Source: Desulfobacteraceae bacterium (GTDB lineage Bacteria > Desulfobacterota > Desulfobacteria > Desulfobacterales > JAABSP01). From it: a DNA stretch of 42,342 bases. Below are positions 1 to 7,597 of this stretch, one piece after another; position 1 is the first letter of the stretch; each line of letters begins with the position of its first letter. The position numbers and the translations under genes are program-made. Location of the stretch: assembly GCA_011390345.1 (NCBI GenBank), contig JAABSP010000045.1, positions 1 through 42,342 on the forward strand. The letters run 5' to 3'. Under the pieces are notes generated by a model. It ran no database searches, was not told the origin of the DNA, and worked only from the letters and a program-made list of their open reading frames with translations.

Positions 1-1
1 C

Positions 2-2251
2 TCCTGCCATCAGAAGGAGAAGGCCAAGATCGGCCCCAACCGGGTTCAGGATCGAAACACCGAGACCTTTCCGGAGGAGGTCAGCCCCTATTACAGCCGG
101 CAGTTCCTGAACGAGCCCGACACCGACTGGTCCCTGGGCGCAAACCGGAAGTGGGCCCAACGGATTCGAGAGAAGTGGAAGAAGAATCCGGGGGATACGC
201 CCATCGAGGTTCCCATTGTCGTGGCCGGGGAAGAAATTTTTGCGGAAAGAGATCAGCGGGATTATATCGACCCGAACCAGTATCACGAAAATGTATTGAC
301 CGCAAAATATGCGCTGGCAAATGACGAGGACGCGGAAAAGGCCGTGGCCGCGGCAAAAGCGGACCCGGACGGATGGCGCCGGAAGAGCCATGAGGAGCGG
401 TGGAAGATCCTGGCCGATGTGGCAATGGAGCTTCGGAAGGCCCGGGGGGATCTGAACGGCGCGGCATCGGCCAACACCGGAAAGGTCTTCACCGAAACGG
501 ACCCCGAGGTCTCCGAGGCCGTCGATTTCACCGAGTTCTACCCGTGGACCGCGGAGAAATTCATCAACGGCTTTGAGAGCATCAAAGCCTCCCCCAAGGG
601 GGTCGGGCTGGTGATCTCCCCCTGGAACTTTCCCGTGGCCATCCCCACGGGCGGGATGATCGCATCTCTTGCGGCCGGCAACACCGTGATCTTCAAACCG
701 GCTTCTTCGGCCATTCTGGTCGGCTGGGAGATATGCAAAGCGATCTGGCGGGGCGGGGTCTCCAAAAACACCATCCAGTTTCTCCCCTGCTCCGGGGCCA
801 CCACCGGAAAGAGATTGACCGAGCATCCTGATGTTGACTACATCATCCTCACCGGCGGGACCGATACGGGGATGTCGATTTTAAAACAGCGGCCCGATGC
901 CTACCTCGCAGCCGAGACAGGCGGCAAGAACGCCACCATCGTGACCGAAATGGGGGATCGGGATCAGGCTATCAAAAACGTCCTCCACTCGGCCTTCAGC
1001 AACTGCGGACAGAAATGTTCGGCCACCTCACTGCTGATTTTAGAGCCTGCGGTCTTCAAAGACGAGAACTTCAAGCGGCAGCTCGTGGATGCGGCAAAGA
1101 GCTATCCGGTGGGATCGTCCTGGAACTTCAAGAACAAGATGGCCCCGATGATCCAGCCCCCAAAGGATGATCTTTTAAGGGCTCTTACCACTCTGGAGCC
1201 CGGAGAGACCTGGGCACTGAAGCCGAAGATAGTCGACGACAATCCCTATCTATGGACCCCGGGGATCAAATGGGACGTGACGCCCGGCTCCTACACCCAC
1301 ATGACCGAGTTCTTCGGCCCCCTGCTCGGCGTGATGAAGGCCGATAACCTCGACCACGCGATCGAGCTTGTCAACATGACCGGCTACGGCCTCACCTCGG
1401 GGCTGGAGAGTCTGGACCGAAGAGAGCAGGCCCGATGGAAGGCCGGGATCAAGTCCGGCAACCTCTACATCAACCGGGGGACCACCGGCGCGGTGGTGCT
1501 GCGCCAGCCCTTCGGCGGCATGGGCAAATCCGCGCTCGGGGCCGGGATCAAGGCCGGCAGCCCCAACTATGTCTTCCAGTTCATGGATTACGAGGAGACC
1601 GGATATCCGGCCGTGGGGGCCATTAAAAAGGATTACCGGCTTCTGGAAGTGGCGCACCACTGGCGCAAAAAGATCGACTGGGGGGAGATGGCCGGGATCG
1701 CGCCCGAGATCAACAAGACCATCCGAGCGATCCTGAGCTACCTCTACCATTACGAGGATGAGTTCTCCGTCGAGAAGGACTACTTCAACATCCGGGGGCA
1801 GGACAACCTCTTCCGGTATCTGCCGGTGGGAACCGTGGTGGTACGGGTGCATCCGGATGATACCCTGTTCGAGGTTCTGGCGAGAATTGCCGCGGCAAGG
1901 ATCGCAGGATGCATCCTTAACGTGAGCATCCCGCCGGGTCTGAACAACGAGGTGGTGGGGTTTCTCGAAGGTGAAGAGGGCAAGCGGTTCATGCCGGACC
2001 TGCCCATCTCCCGGGCCGCGGACGACGAGCTGATCAAGATGATGCCCAAGGCACAGCGGTTCCGGTATGCTGCGGCCGACCGGGTTCCCATGAAGGTCTT
2101 CGAGGCGGCCGCAAAGACCGGATTTTACATCGCCCGCACCCCGGTGATGATGGAGGGCCGGATCGAGCTGCTCCACTACATCCAGGAGCAGGCCATCTCC
2201 AACAGCTATCACCGGTACGGCAACCTCGGGGAGCGGGGGCTGGTTCGTTAA
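2..2251 (+). CDS. putA: PutA-type proline dehydrogenase / glutamate-semialdehyde dehydrogenase, C-terminal part (5' end outside window)
   Basis: The frame is open from the first complete codon of the window, so the start lies to the left; 749 residues are visible. The leading stretch with NEPDTDWSLGANRKWA is the linker typical of PutA between the proline dehydrogenase barrel and the aldehyde dehydrogenase, so the missing part is probably the FAD barrel. The NAD-dependent dehydrogenase domain follows: PWNFP at about residue 207, the general-base Glu in AETGGKN (about 305) and the catalytic Cys in GQKCSA (about 339). The 34-residue Glu-Cys spacing is the one expected for the superfamily. The last 230 residues are the PutA C-terminal extension. 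Family role: oxidation of proline via pyrroline-5-carboxylate to glutamate. A GTG at 221 is internal and should not be taken as the start. A monofunctional RocA-like enzyme is possible but the linker argues against it. Confidence 0.88.
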   Translation, partial: SCHQKEKAKIGPNRVQDRNTETFPEEVSPYYSRQFLNEPDTDWSLGANRKWAQRIREKWKKNPGDTPIEVPIVVAGEEIFAERDQRDYIDPNQYHENVLTAKYALANDEDAEKAVAAAKADPDGWRRKSHEERWKILADVAMELRKARGDLNGAASANTGKVFTETDPEVSEAVDFTEFYPWTAEKFINGFESIKASPKGVGLVISPWNFPVAIPTGGMIASLAAGNTVIFKPASSAILVGWEICKAIWRGGVSKNTIQFLPCSGATTGKRLTEHPDVDYIILTGGTDTGMSILKQRPDAYLAAETGGKNATIVTEMGDRDQAIKNVLHSAFSNCGQKCSATSLLILEPAVFKDENFKRQLVDAAKSYPVGSSWNFKNKMAPMIQPPKDDLLRALTTLEPGETWALKPKIVDDNPYLWTPGIKWDVTPGSYTHMTEFFGPLLGVMKADNLDHAIELVNMTGYGLTSGLESLDRREQARWKAGIKSGNLYINRGTTGAVVLRQPFGGMGKSALGAGIKAGSPNYVFQFMDYEETGYPAVGAIKKDYRLLEVAHHWRKKIDWGEMAGIAPEINKTIRAILSYLYHYEDEFSVEKDYFNIRGQDNLFRYLPVGTVVVRVHPDDTLFEVLARIAAARIAGCILNVSIPPGLNNEVVGFLEGEEGKRFMPDLPISRAADDELIKMMPKAQRFRYAAADRVPMKVFEAAAKTGFYIARTPVMMEGRIELLHYIQEQAISNSYHRYGNLGERGLVR

Positions 2252-2260
2252 AATGCAATC

Positions 2261-2288
2261 CCCCTCTTGCCAAACCGGGCAAGAGGGG
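2261..2288 (+). terminator. Hairpin after putA
   Basis: An exact 11-bp stem (CCCCTCTTGCC / GGCAAGAGGGG) with a 6-base loop starts 10 bases after the putA stop. Only two T follow, so it may be an inefficient intrinsic terminator or a 3'-end stabilising hairpin. The stem is seen directly; the function is inferred. Confidence 0.6.
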
Positions 2289-2410
2289 TTATAGTGTAAA
2301 CCAAAGAAGGGGCAGTGCTATGCCGGCTATTCGCACAGAGGCCCCCTTCGCTGTCCGGCCATCGACTGCGGCCCTAGATCCGGACAGTCAAATGTGGGTC
2401 GCCCCGGAAG

Positions 2411-2432
2411 TGGGGACACCGCGGTGTCCCCA
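2411..2432. repeat. Perfect 22-bp palindrome, REP-like or bidirectional terminator
   Basis: The arms TGGGGACACC and GGTGTCCCCA meet at a central GC, giving perfect dyad symmetry. A T-rich stretch follows on the plus strand (2441-2451). It lies just beyond the stop of the small minus-strand gene ending at 2450 and beyond putA. GTGGGGACAC-type palindromes occur as dispersed REP-like elements near TnpA-REP transposases in some proteobacteria, but no transposase is present here. The surrounding 2289-2449 holds no other supported feature; a 62-codon open frame at 2320-2508 lacks a ribosome site and homology. Confidence 0.55.
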
Positions 2433-2449
2433 CCTGGGTTATTCTTTTT

Positions 2450-2626
2450 TTATCCCTTGTTCCCTTCCAACATCCGCCGAAGCCGATCCCGCTCGGCCCT
2501 TAATTTGATCAGCTCGAACTTAAACTTCTCCTTCCGGTCATAGGGCGCGTCCTCGAACTTCTTTTCCAGCGCCTCCACCTCCCGGATGAGGCGGTAGAGA
2601 TCCATCGCGATCAATCGAATCGTCAT
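2450..2626 (-). CDS. Small charged helical protein (58 aa), unknown function
   Basis: The minus strand reads ATG at 2626 to TAA at 2450-2452. The product begins MTIRLIAMDLYRLIREVEAL and ends in a run rich in Arg, Lys and Glu (KLRAERDRLRRMLEGNKG). An in-frame TGA sits four codons upstream of this ATG, so the start cannot be much further out; a second in-frame ATG (codon 8) is the alternative. The upstream ribosome site is weak. The pattern of hydrophobic residues every three to four positions suggests one long amphipathic or coiled-coil helix. I do not recognise a named family. It lies 28 bases downstream of the winged-helix-like gene ending at 2655, probably in the same transcript. Confidence 0.6.
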   Translation of the reverse strand: MTIRLIAMDLYRLIREVEALEKKFEDAPYDRKEKFKFELIKLRAERDRLRRMLEGNKG

Positions 2627-2654
2627 GGCTTGCTTTCATCGAGGAGCGTTTTGC

Positions 2655-3269
2655 CTACTCCTCTTTGGCCTCCTCGGGCTCGATCTCCGGCTCGACGGCC
2701 GGCGGCTCGATCTCCTCTTCCGATTGGGCCATTTCAGGCCCCTCGCCGATTTCGACCGCTTCGGTTTCCGAAACCGGCAGATTTCCCGCCAGCGCCTCCT
2801 CGGCCTCCATCTTCTTCACCTCTTCCCTTGTCGTCTTCCGGTAGGTCCCCCGCTTTACGGCAACGACCTTCTTCTGATCCTTCAGCCGGAAGATGATGTT
2901 GTTGATCTTTGCCTTGTCAAAGCCCGTTTTTTTGCTTATCTCATCAAGGCTGATCCCGTCCGCTTTGGCCCTTTTGATCACCCCATAGACCTTGTCGATG
3001 GCCGACTTTTTCTTCTTTTCCTGGCCTGGTTTCTTTCTCGGCCTTCCGACGGGTCTTTTCACCTGCGGCGCTGCTTCTTCTTCTGCTGCATCCTCAAATA
3101 CTTCCGGCATTTCCGGAAAAACCTCTTCAGGCGCTTGGGCCTCCTCTTCGGCTTCCTTCTCCGGGGTCTCCTTCATTTTGTCGAGCATTTCGGCAAAAGA
3201 GTAGATCCCCTTTGAGACCGCCTTCAAACCGCCCGAAAAAGTTTTCATAAAAAGATCCGTTTCATTCAT
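2655..3269 (-). CDS. Putative DNA-binding protein with acidic arms, AT-hook-like motif and winged-helix-like core
   Basis: The chosen ATG (3269) has a GAGGT element five bases upstream; a longer frame starting near 3335 has no comparable site. The 204-residue product has three parts. The N-terminal 70 residues are rich in Glu, Ala and Pro. Residues 71-87 are strongly basic, with an AT-hook-like VGRPRKKPG. Residues 88-145 (AIDKVYGVIKRAK, then ISLDEISKKTGFDKAKINNIIFRLK, then KKVVAVKRGTYRK) fit a helix-turn-helix followed by a wing. The tail is again very acidic. Such a charge layout recalls chromatin-associated or nucleoid proteins, but that is inference. It is not a known named family to me. 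The small gene at 2450-2626 follows directly. Confidence 0.72.
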   Translation of the reverse strand: MNETDLFMKTFSGGLKAVSKGIYSFAEMLDKMKETPEKEAEEEAQAPEEVFPEMPEVFEDAAEEEAAPQVKRPVGRPRKKPGQEKKKKSAIDKVYGVIKRAKADGISLDEISKKTGFDKAKINNIIFRLKDQKKVVAVKRGTYRKTTREEVKKMEAEEALAGNLPVSETEAVEIGEGPEMAQSEEEIEPPAVEPEIEPEEAKEE

Positions 3270-3457
3270 TTTTACCTCACATGGCAGGAAGTTAACGATA
3301 ATGCCTCTGCTTATTATTTTACTTCTCTTTCTCATTCTCTCTATACGCTAGTTGAAGTAAAAATGCAAATTTCAAGTGAAAAATATACCTTGCCATACTT
3401 TTCTCCCCATGATAATAATTTTTAAAAATGGTTTCCAACTCCCGGAGGAGGTACAAA

Positions 3458-3727
3458 ATGGCGACGAGCGAACAACATTCATGTATCAGTGATGTGTTTG
3501 AAAAAATTGGTGATTTTACCTGGAATGATGCGGAGAGCTGGGCCGGATTCTGCGATGCCGTAGGCATGGACCCGATCCCGTTTTTAAAGGTGATGCTGGA
3601 ATCAATCTGCCCGGTTCACTGCTGCTCAAGTCCCTCTGCGGTCCCCGGATGTCCCTCAGCGATGCAGGATGCGGAACTATGGGTGGTCCTCAACGGCAAG
3701 AATACACGGTTTTTTCTTGTTGAATAG
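3458..3727 (+). CDS. Small Cys-rich hypothetical protein (89 aa)
   Basis: A strong ribosome site (GGAGGAGG at 3444-3451) precedes the ATG at 3458, so this start is preferred over the ATG at 3428. The product has six Cys (residues 9, 32, 51, 55, 56, 65), three of them in CPVHCC, and no signal peptide or membrane segment. The CxxxCC plus downstream Cys could bind a metal or cluster, but no known motif is matched. It stands alone between divergent and convergent neighbours, with about 190 bases of AT-rich sequence upstream that probably hold its promoter and that of the divergent winged-helix gene. Function unknown. Confidence 0.62.
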   Translation: MATSEQHSCISDVFEKIGDFTWNDAESWAGFCDAVGMDPIPFLKVMLESICPVHCCSSPSAVPGCPSAMQDAELWVVLNGKNTRFFLVE

Positions 3728-3849
3728 GTTAAAAAAGCGGGGTGGAATCAGGGCCGGATAAAGTACTGCATCAGAAGAGCCCAAAATAATAGGGAACAAC
3801 CGGAAAAAAACTGCGGAACCAATTTAAGATTCAGGCAAGGGTCGAAGCT

Positions 3850-5232
3850 TCAGACAAGGGAGCGGAGGGATTTCGTCTTTCCGTAGGTCCTCCACCGGGA
3901 GCGTGCGGCAGCGGTCAACGGCCCCACCCGGACATCCACATAGTCGTAGACTTTGGGATGGCTTTTGCCTGGCGAGGGCCGCAGGATTCTGCCGAGGTAC
4001 TGGATCACCCGGCCCCCGAACCGGATGGGCGTCGCGATGAAGAGCATCGAAAGGTTTTTGCAGTCGAATCCTTCCCCGATCAATTGGCCCGTTGCAATGA
4101 CGATTCGAACCTCACCGCTGTTCAGGGCCTCGATCACTTCCCGCCGGCGGACCTGGGGGATCTCCCCGGTCAGCAGTTTGGCTCCGAGTTTATATTTGAA
4201 ATTGATCAGGGCCTGTAGAATCTCACAATGTTTTTTCCGATCCGAAAGGATTAAAATCGCGCCCTCATTTTCCGCTGCGGCCGCGGCCACATCTGAAGCA
4301 ATCAGCCGATTCCTTCCATCATCGGCAATCAGCTCCGAAAGCATCTTGCTGTACTCCCGAACCGGATCATGATAAGGGACGAAATCGGTCTTCCGGAAGA
4401 TCACTTCGGCCTGGAGAATATGCCCCTCCTCCCGCAGCGCGTCGGCCTCGACTTCATGGGTGAAGGTTCCCATGTGCCAGTAGATAAGCCTGGAGAGCTT
4501 GTCCCTGCGCCAAGGGGTAGCTGAAAGGCCCAGCATATACTTTGAATCAAACGCGGAAACCGCCTCAGTAAATGTCCGGCTCGGGATCCGGTGGCACTCG
4601 TCCACGATTAGATAGCCGACGGAAGGGGCGACCTTTTCCGCTGTCTTGTAGAGCGTCTGGATCAGTGCAACGGTGATCCGCTCTCCAATGACAAACTTTC
4701 CCGAACCGACCAGCCCAACCTCCTCAGCCGGTATTCCCATGAAATGTTCGATCCGCTCGATCCACTGATCGGCAAGGGCCTTGGTATGCACCACCACCAG
4801 GGCCGGCTGTTTCCTCTCGGCGACCGTGTGGAGCGCCATGACGGTCTTGCCGCTTCCCGTTGGGGCGCAGAGGACCCCGAACTCCTTGGGCAGGATCGTA
4901 TCCACGGCCTCCTGCTGAAAGGGCTTCAATTCTCCGGTAAAGGAGAATTGGACCGGCGGAAGCGTGCGCCGCCTGTCGATCAGTCTATAGGAAACGGCCA
5001 TCTCCCGGCAGAGATCGATGAGCTTTCGGATATAGCCCCGGGGAAGGATGAGAGTTTTGTCCTTTCCTTCGAAACAGAAGCTCAATTCCTCCGGAACCCC
5101 TTTATTCCACCGGCCCAGCCGTTCGTTTTCCAGCCATTTGGGGTTTTTGAAGCGGAGAGCCTCGAAGAGGCGCTCTTTGAGTTCATCCGGAACATCTTTC
5201 AGAAAGAGCCGGTTTTTAAGGGTGAAGATCAC
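3850..5232 (-). CDS. Superfamily 2 DEAD/DEAH-type helicase (XPB/RAD25-like)
   Basis: A 460-residue protein with the full SF2 motif set: LKPFQQEAVD (about 102, Q-motif-like), Walker A APTGSGKT (123-130), Walker B DECH (211-214), SAT (237-239), and near the C-terminus IATGQLIGEGFD and the arginine-finger motif QYLGRILRP. The DECH box and the compact two-RecA layout resemble bacterial XPB/RAD25-like and phage UvsW-like helicases. A 100-residue N-terminal region probably binds nucleic acid. Family role: ATP-driven DNA or RNA strand separation or annealing in repair. It is the last gene of a minus-strand run with the DHH-CBS gene 24 bases upstream. No nuclease or methylase neighbour suggests a defence role. 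Confidence 0.85.
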   Translation of the reverse strand: MIFTLKNRLFLKDVPDELKERLFEALRFKNPKWLENERLGRWNKGVPEELSFCFEGKDKTLILPRGYIRKLIDLCREMAVSYRLIDRRRTLPPVQFSFTGELKPFQQEAVDTILPKEFGVLCAPTGSGKTVMALHTVAERKQPALVVVHTKALADQWIERIEHFMGIPAEEVGLVGSGKFVIGERITVALIQTLYKTAEKVAPSVGYLIVDECHRIPSRTFTEAVSAFDSKYMLGLSATPWRRDKLSRLIYWHMGTFTHEVEADALREEGHILQAEVIFRKTDFVPYHDPVREYSKMLSELIADDGRNRLIASDVAAAAAENEGAILILSDRKKHCEILQALINFKYKLGAKLLTGEIPQVRRREVIEALNSGEVRIVIATGQLIGEGFDCKNLSMLFIATPIRFGGRVIQYLGRILRPSPGKSHPKVYDYVDVRVGPLTAAARSRWRTYGKTKSLRSLV

Positions 5233-5256
5233 AAATCAAAGGATTCGGCAGGGGGA

Positions 5257-6555
5257 TCAGGCCGGCAGAAGGTCATAGAAGTAGGTCATCACGTCGGAGC
5301 GGGTCACGATCCCGATGATCTTTTCCTCTTCAACCACCGGAAGCCTTCCGATATCGTGCTTGACCATAATTCTGGCGGCCGCGAGCGGGCTCTTCCCCGG
5401 CTCGATGGTGAGCACATCCCGGCTCATAAATGCCTTGACCGGGGACCTTTCCCCCTTTTTCTTCCGGATCTTCTTGAAATCCCGGCGGGAGACGATTCCC
5501 ACAAGCCTTTCCCCTTCCACCACCGGAAGTCCGGTACAGCCCTTCTCCCTAAGCAGGTGAGCCACTTTATCCATCGGTGTGCCCGCATCGACCGTGAAGA
5601 CCGGAAAGGACATGAGATCGCTGATCTGCACCGATGCACCGCCGTTTCCGAAGAGCAGGTCTTCGATCATCCCCTCCACCGCATCGGGATTGACCGATTT
5701 GAGCATCGCGGAGCCCGCGCCCGGATGGCCCCCGCCGCCGAGACCCCGCATCACGGCCCCCATATCGAGCCCCACATTGTCGCTGCGGCCGATGACCATG
5801 CACCGCTCCTCCGGCGTGGTGAAGATGCCGAAGGCTGCATCGACGTTGAGGATCTGCCGGTACATGTTGACCACGAGGGAAAGGCCCCCCACATGGCCCT
5901 TCACCGGGAGTTTGTTGATGCTGATGCTGTAGCCGTTGATCCGCTTTCGGTCCGCATTCTCCAGCATCTTGAAGAGGACGTCCTTCTGCTTTTCTCCGTA
6001 GGCGGGCCGGAGCAGGGTTCCGACGATCTTGAGGTCCGCGCCGTTCTCCAGGAGCCAGGCCGCGGCATACGCGTCTTCGGGTGTGGTGGCCGGAAACATG
6101 AGGCTTCCGGTATCTTCGTATAAGCCCGCGAGAAAGAGGGTTGCCTGGATCGGCGTCAGTTGGACCGCGTTTTCCTTCAATGCACGCACCATCAGGGTGA
6201 TGGCCGCGCCCGTCGGCTCCTGACACCGCCAGTCTGCTTCGATGTCTCCGCCCTCCATATGATGGTCCCAGAGGATGATCTCCAGATCTTTCCGGGGCTG
6301 CAGGGAACGAATCCGGCCCAGCCGGTTCCAGGCGTTCGCGTCTGTGATGATGAGACGCTTCACCGATTCCGGGTCGATCTCGTCCCATGTCCGGGTCTCG
6401 AAGACATCCTTGTGGATGGCCAGAAAGGCCCGGACATTGGCGTTGATGGTCTTTGGAAGCACCGGAACCGCACCCGGATAGAGAAGGGTTGCGCAGATCG
6501 CGGTTGCCAGGGCGTCGAAGTCGGTGTTTTTGTGGGTGGTGACCAGTTGCATCAT
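5257..6555 (-). CDS. DHH-family phosphoesterase with two CBS domains (CCA-enzyme-like N-terminal half without the nucleotidyltransferase)
   Basis: Domains in order: DHH phosphoesterase (THKNTDFDALAT at the N-terminus, WDHHMEGGD near residue 95), DHHA1 with GGGGHPGAG (about 255), and two CBS repeats ending in GIVTRSDVMTYFYDLLPA. In Desulfobacterota and Geobacter-type genomes the same order usually heads a much longer protein that continues into a poly(A)-polymerase/CCA-adding domain. Here the frame stops after CBS2 at 432 residues. The DHH part is expected to be a metal-dependent phosphodiesterase (NrnA/RecJ type), with CBS domains sensing adenosine nucleotides. Start: twin ATGs at 6555 and 6552 lack a strong ribosome site; a longer frame to 6651 would read through a tandem repeat and into the upstream gene, so it is rejected. 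Confidence 0.85.
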   Translation of the reverse strand: MMQLVTTHKNTDFDALATAICATLLYPGAVPVLPKTINANVRAFLAIHKDVFETRTWDEIDPESVKRLIITDANAWNRLGRIRSLQPRKDLEIILWDHHMEGGDIEADWRCQEPTGAAITLMVRALKENAVQLTPIQATLFLAGLYEDTGSLMFPATTPEDAYAAAWLLENGADLKIVGTLLRPAYGEKQKDVLFKMLENADRKRINGYSISINKLPVKGHVGGLSLVVNMYRQILNVDAAFGIFTTPEERCMVIGRSDNVGLDMGAVMRGLGGGGHPGAGSAMLKSVNPDAVEGMIEDLLFGNGGASVQISDLMSFPVFTVDAGTPMDKVAHLLREKGCTGLPVVEGERLVGIVSRRDFKKIRKKKGERSPVKAFMSRDVLTIEPGKSPLAAARIMVKHDIGRLPVVEEEKIIGIVTRSDVMTYFYDLLPA

Positions 6556-6561
6556 TATTAA

Positions 6562-6597
6562 ATGGACGGGATGGACGGAATAGACAAGATGGACGAA
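6562..6597. repeat. Four tandem 9-bp repeats (ATGGACGGG type)
   Basis: Plus-strand units ATGGACGGG, ATGGACGGA, ATAGACAAG and ATGGACGAA follow one another without gaps, between the membrane-protein gene and the DHH-CBS gene. On the minus (coding) strand this is a string of GTCCAT words immediately before the DHH-CBS start. Similar ATGGAC arrays are, to my recollection, common between genes in Desulfobacterota genomes; their origin is unclear. A related GTCC-rich array lies at 9265-9360. Confidence 0.7.
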
Positions 6598-6607
6598 GCG
6601 ATAAGGG

Positions 6608-7441
6608 CTATCCCGTGGTCTCCTCTTTGACCTCGCCGTCGATGACATCATCTTCGTTCCATTCGATGGCGGGCCGGTTCTTCTCCTCCTGGGCGTGCTC
6701 CAGGGCCAGTTGCCGCTTGTGTTTGAACTCGAGTTGAATCCGGTATTTGTTCATATCGGTCTGGCTGTCGATCGCCTTTTTGGCCAGCAGAAACCGAAGA
6801 TAGACTATCCAGGCAAAGATTCCCACGGCTACGGCTGTGCCGCCGATGAAGGCCCATTTGTACCGGACCAGGGTATCCATGCCTACCTGGCCCAGATAGG
6901 TGACCACATTGGGAATGATCCAGTAGGCCAGCACCCCTAAAAGGATTAGAAACCCGATGGTGAAGATGTTGAAGCCGCTGACAGCGGAGACCACCTTCTC
7001 CAGACTGCTCGCGTCGTCTGCCGCGGTCGATGGTCCGTTTCTGGCGGTTTCCGTTTCATCGGTCTCACCGTAAAAGAGGGAGATATAGGCCCGCACCGTA
7101 AAGGCGAACATCAAAATGATGCCCAGGGGAATCCCGATCGCGGCCACGAACCATGCACGGAACGGAAAGGGCTCATCCTCCCGCTGGAGCCGCACCTCAT
7201 AGTTCTCAAAGGGGCCGAAGGTCTTTTCGAAATAGTATTTGTTGAAATCACTCAGGCTTCTGCCGCTGGTCTCATGAATGACGTTTCCATTGTCGTCGAT
7301 TACCTGAAGCCATGATTTCTTTCCTGATTTCATAACCGCGACCGCAAAGATCTCCAGCTCGATCAGGAAGAGCGCGACCGCGATGATGATGAAGACTGTC
7401 TTGTTTTCCCGCACGATCTCCGAAATGTTCTTTTTTGCCAT
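6608..7441 (-). CDS. Four-TM membrane protein, unknown function
   Basis: A 277-residue protein with four hydrophobic segments at about 15-37, 94-122, 158-182 and 194-220. An extracytoplasmic loop of about 55 residues lies between TM1 and TM2 (with WLQVIDDNGNVIHE and a charged FEKTFGPFENYEVRLQRE), and the C-terminal tail is cytoplasmic and highly charged. The loop has a PDC/sensor-like feel but no motif that I can name. It is first in a minus-strand run with the DHH-CBS and helicase genes. A 156-base gap to the divergent FMN enzyme gene upstream should contain the promoters of both. No functional assignment is justified. Confidence 0.75.
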   Translation of the reverse strand: MAKKNISEIVRENKTVFIIIAVALFLIELEIFAVAVMKSGKKSWLQVIDDNGNVIHETSGRSLSDFNKYYFEKTFGPFENYEVRLQREDEPFPFRAWFVAAIGIPLGIILMFAFTVRAYISLFYGETDETETARNGPSTAADDASSLEKVVSAVSGFNIFTIGFLILLGVLAYWIIPNVVTYLGQVGMDTLVRYKWAFIGGTAVAVGIFAWIVYLRFLLAKKAIDSQTDMNKYRIQLEFKHKRQLALEHAQEEKNRPAIEWNEDDVIDGEVKEETTG

Positions 7442-7597
7442 ATGAATTCCTTTTGATTTCGTAGGATTTTTCCGGTAATAAAAAAAGGAGGACCATCCTT
7501 TTCATATTTTATGTTATGTAACACAGAGAACGGATAAGATTCAAGGATAAAGCAAAGACCCTAACAGGAAGACAGGGAGAAAGAGGCAAGGAGGATT

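Noticed and set aside
1250-2212. A 320-codon open frame on the minus strand
   Set aside because: It lies antisense to the PutA C-terminal region, has no recognisable motif and reflects high-GC codon bias.
221-2251. A self-contained start of the dehydrogenase at the GTG at 221
   Set aside because: The same frame is open to the window edge and codes PutA linker sequence upstream.
2320-2508. A 62-codon plus-strand frame
   Set aside because: No ribosome site, no motif, and it runs through a palindrome and antisense to the small gene at 2450-2626.
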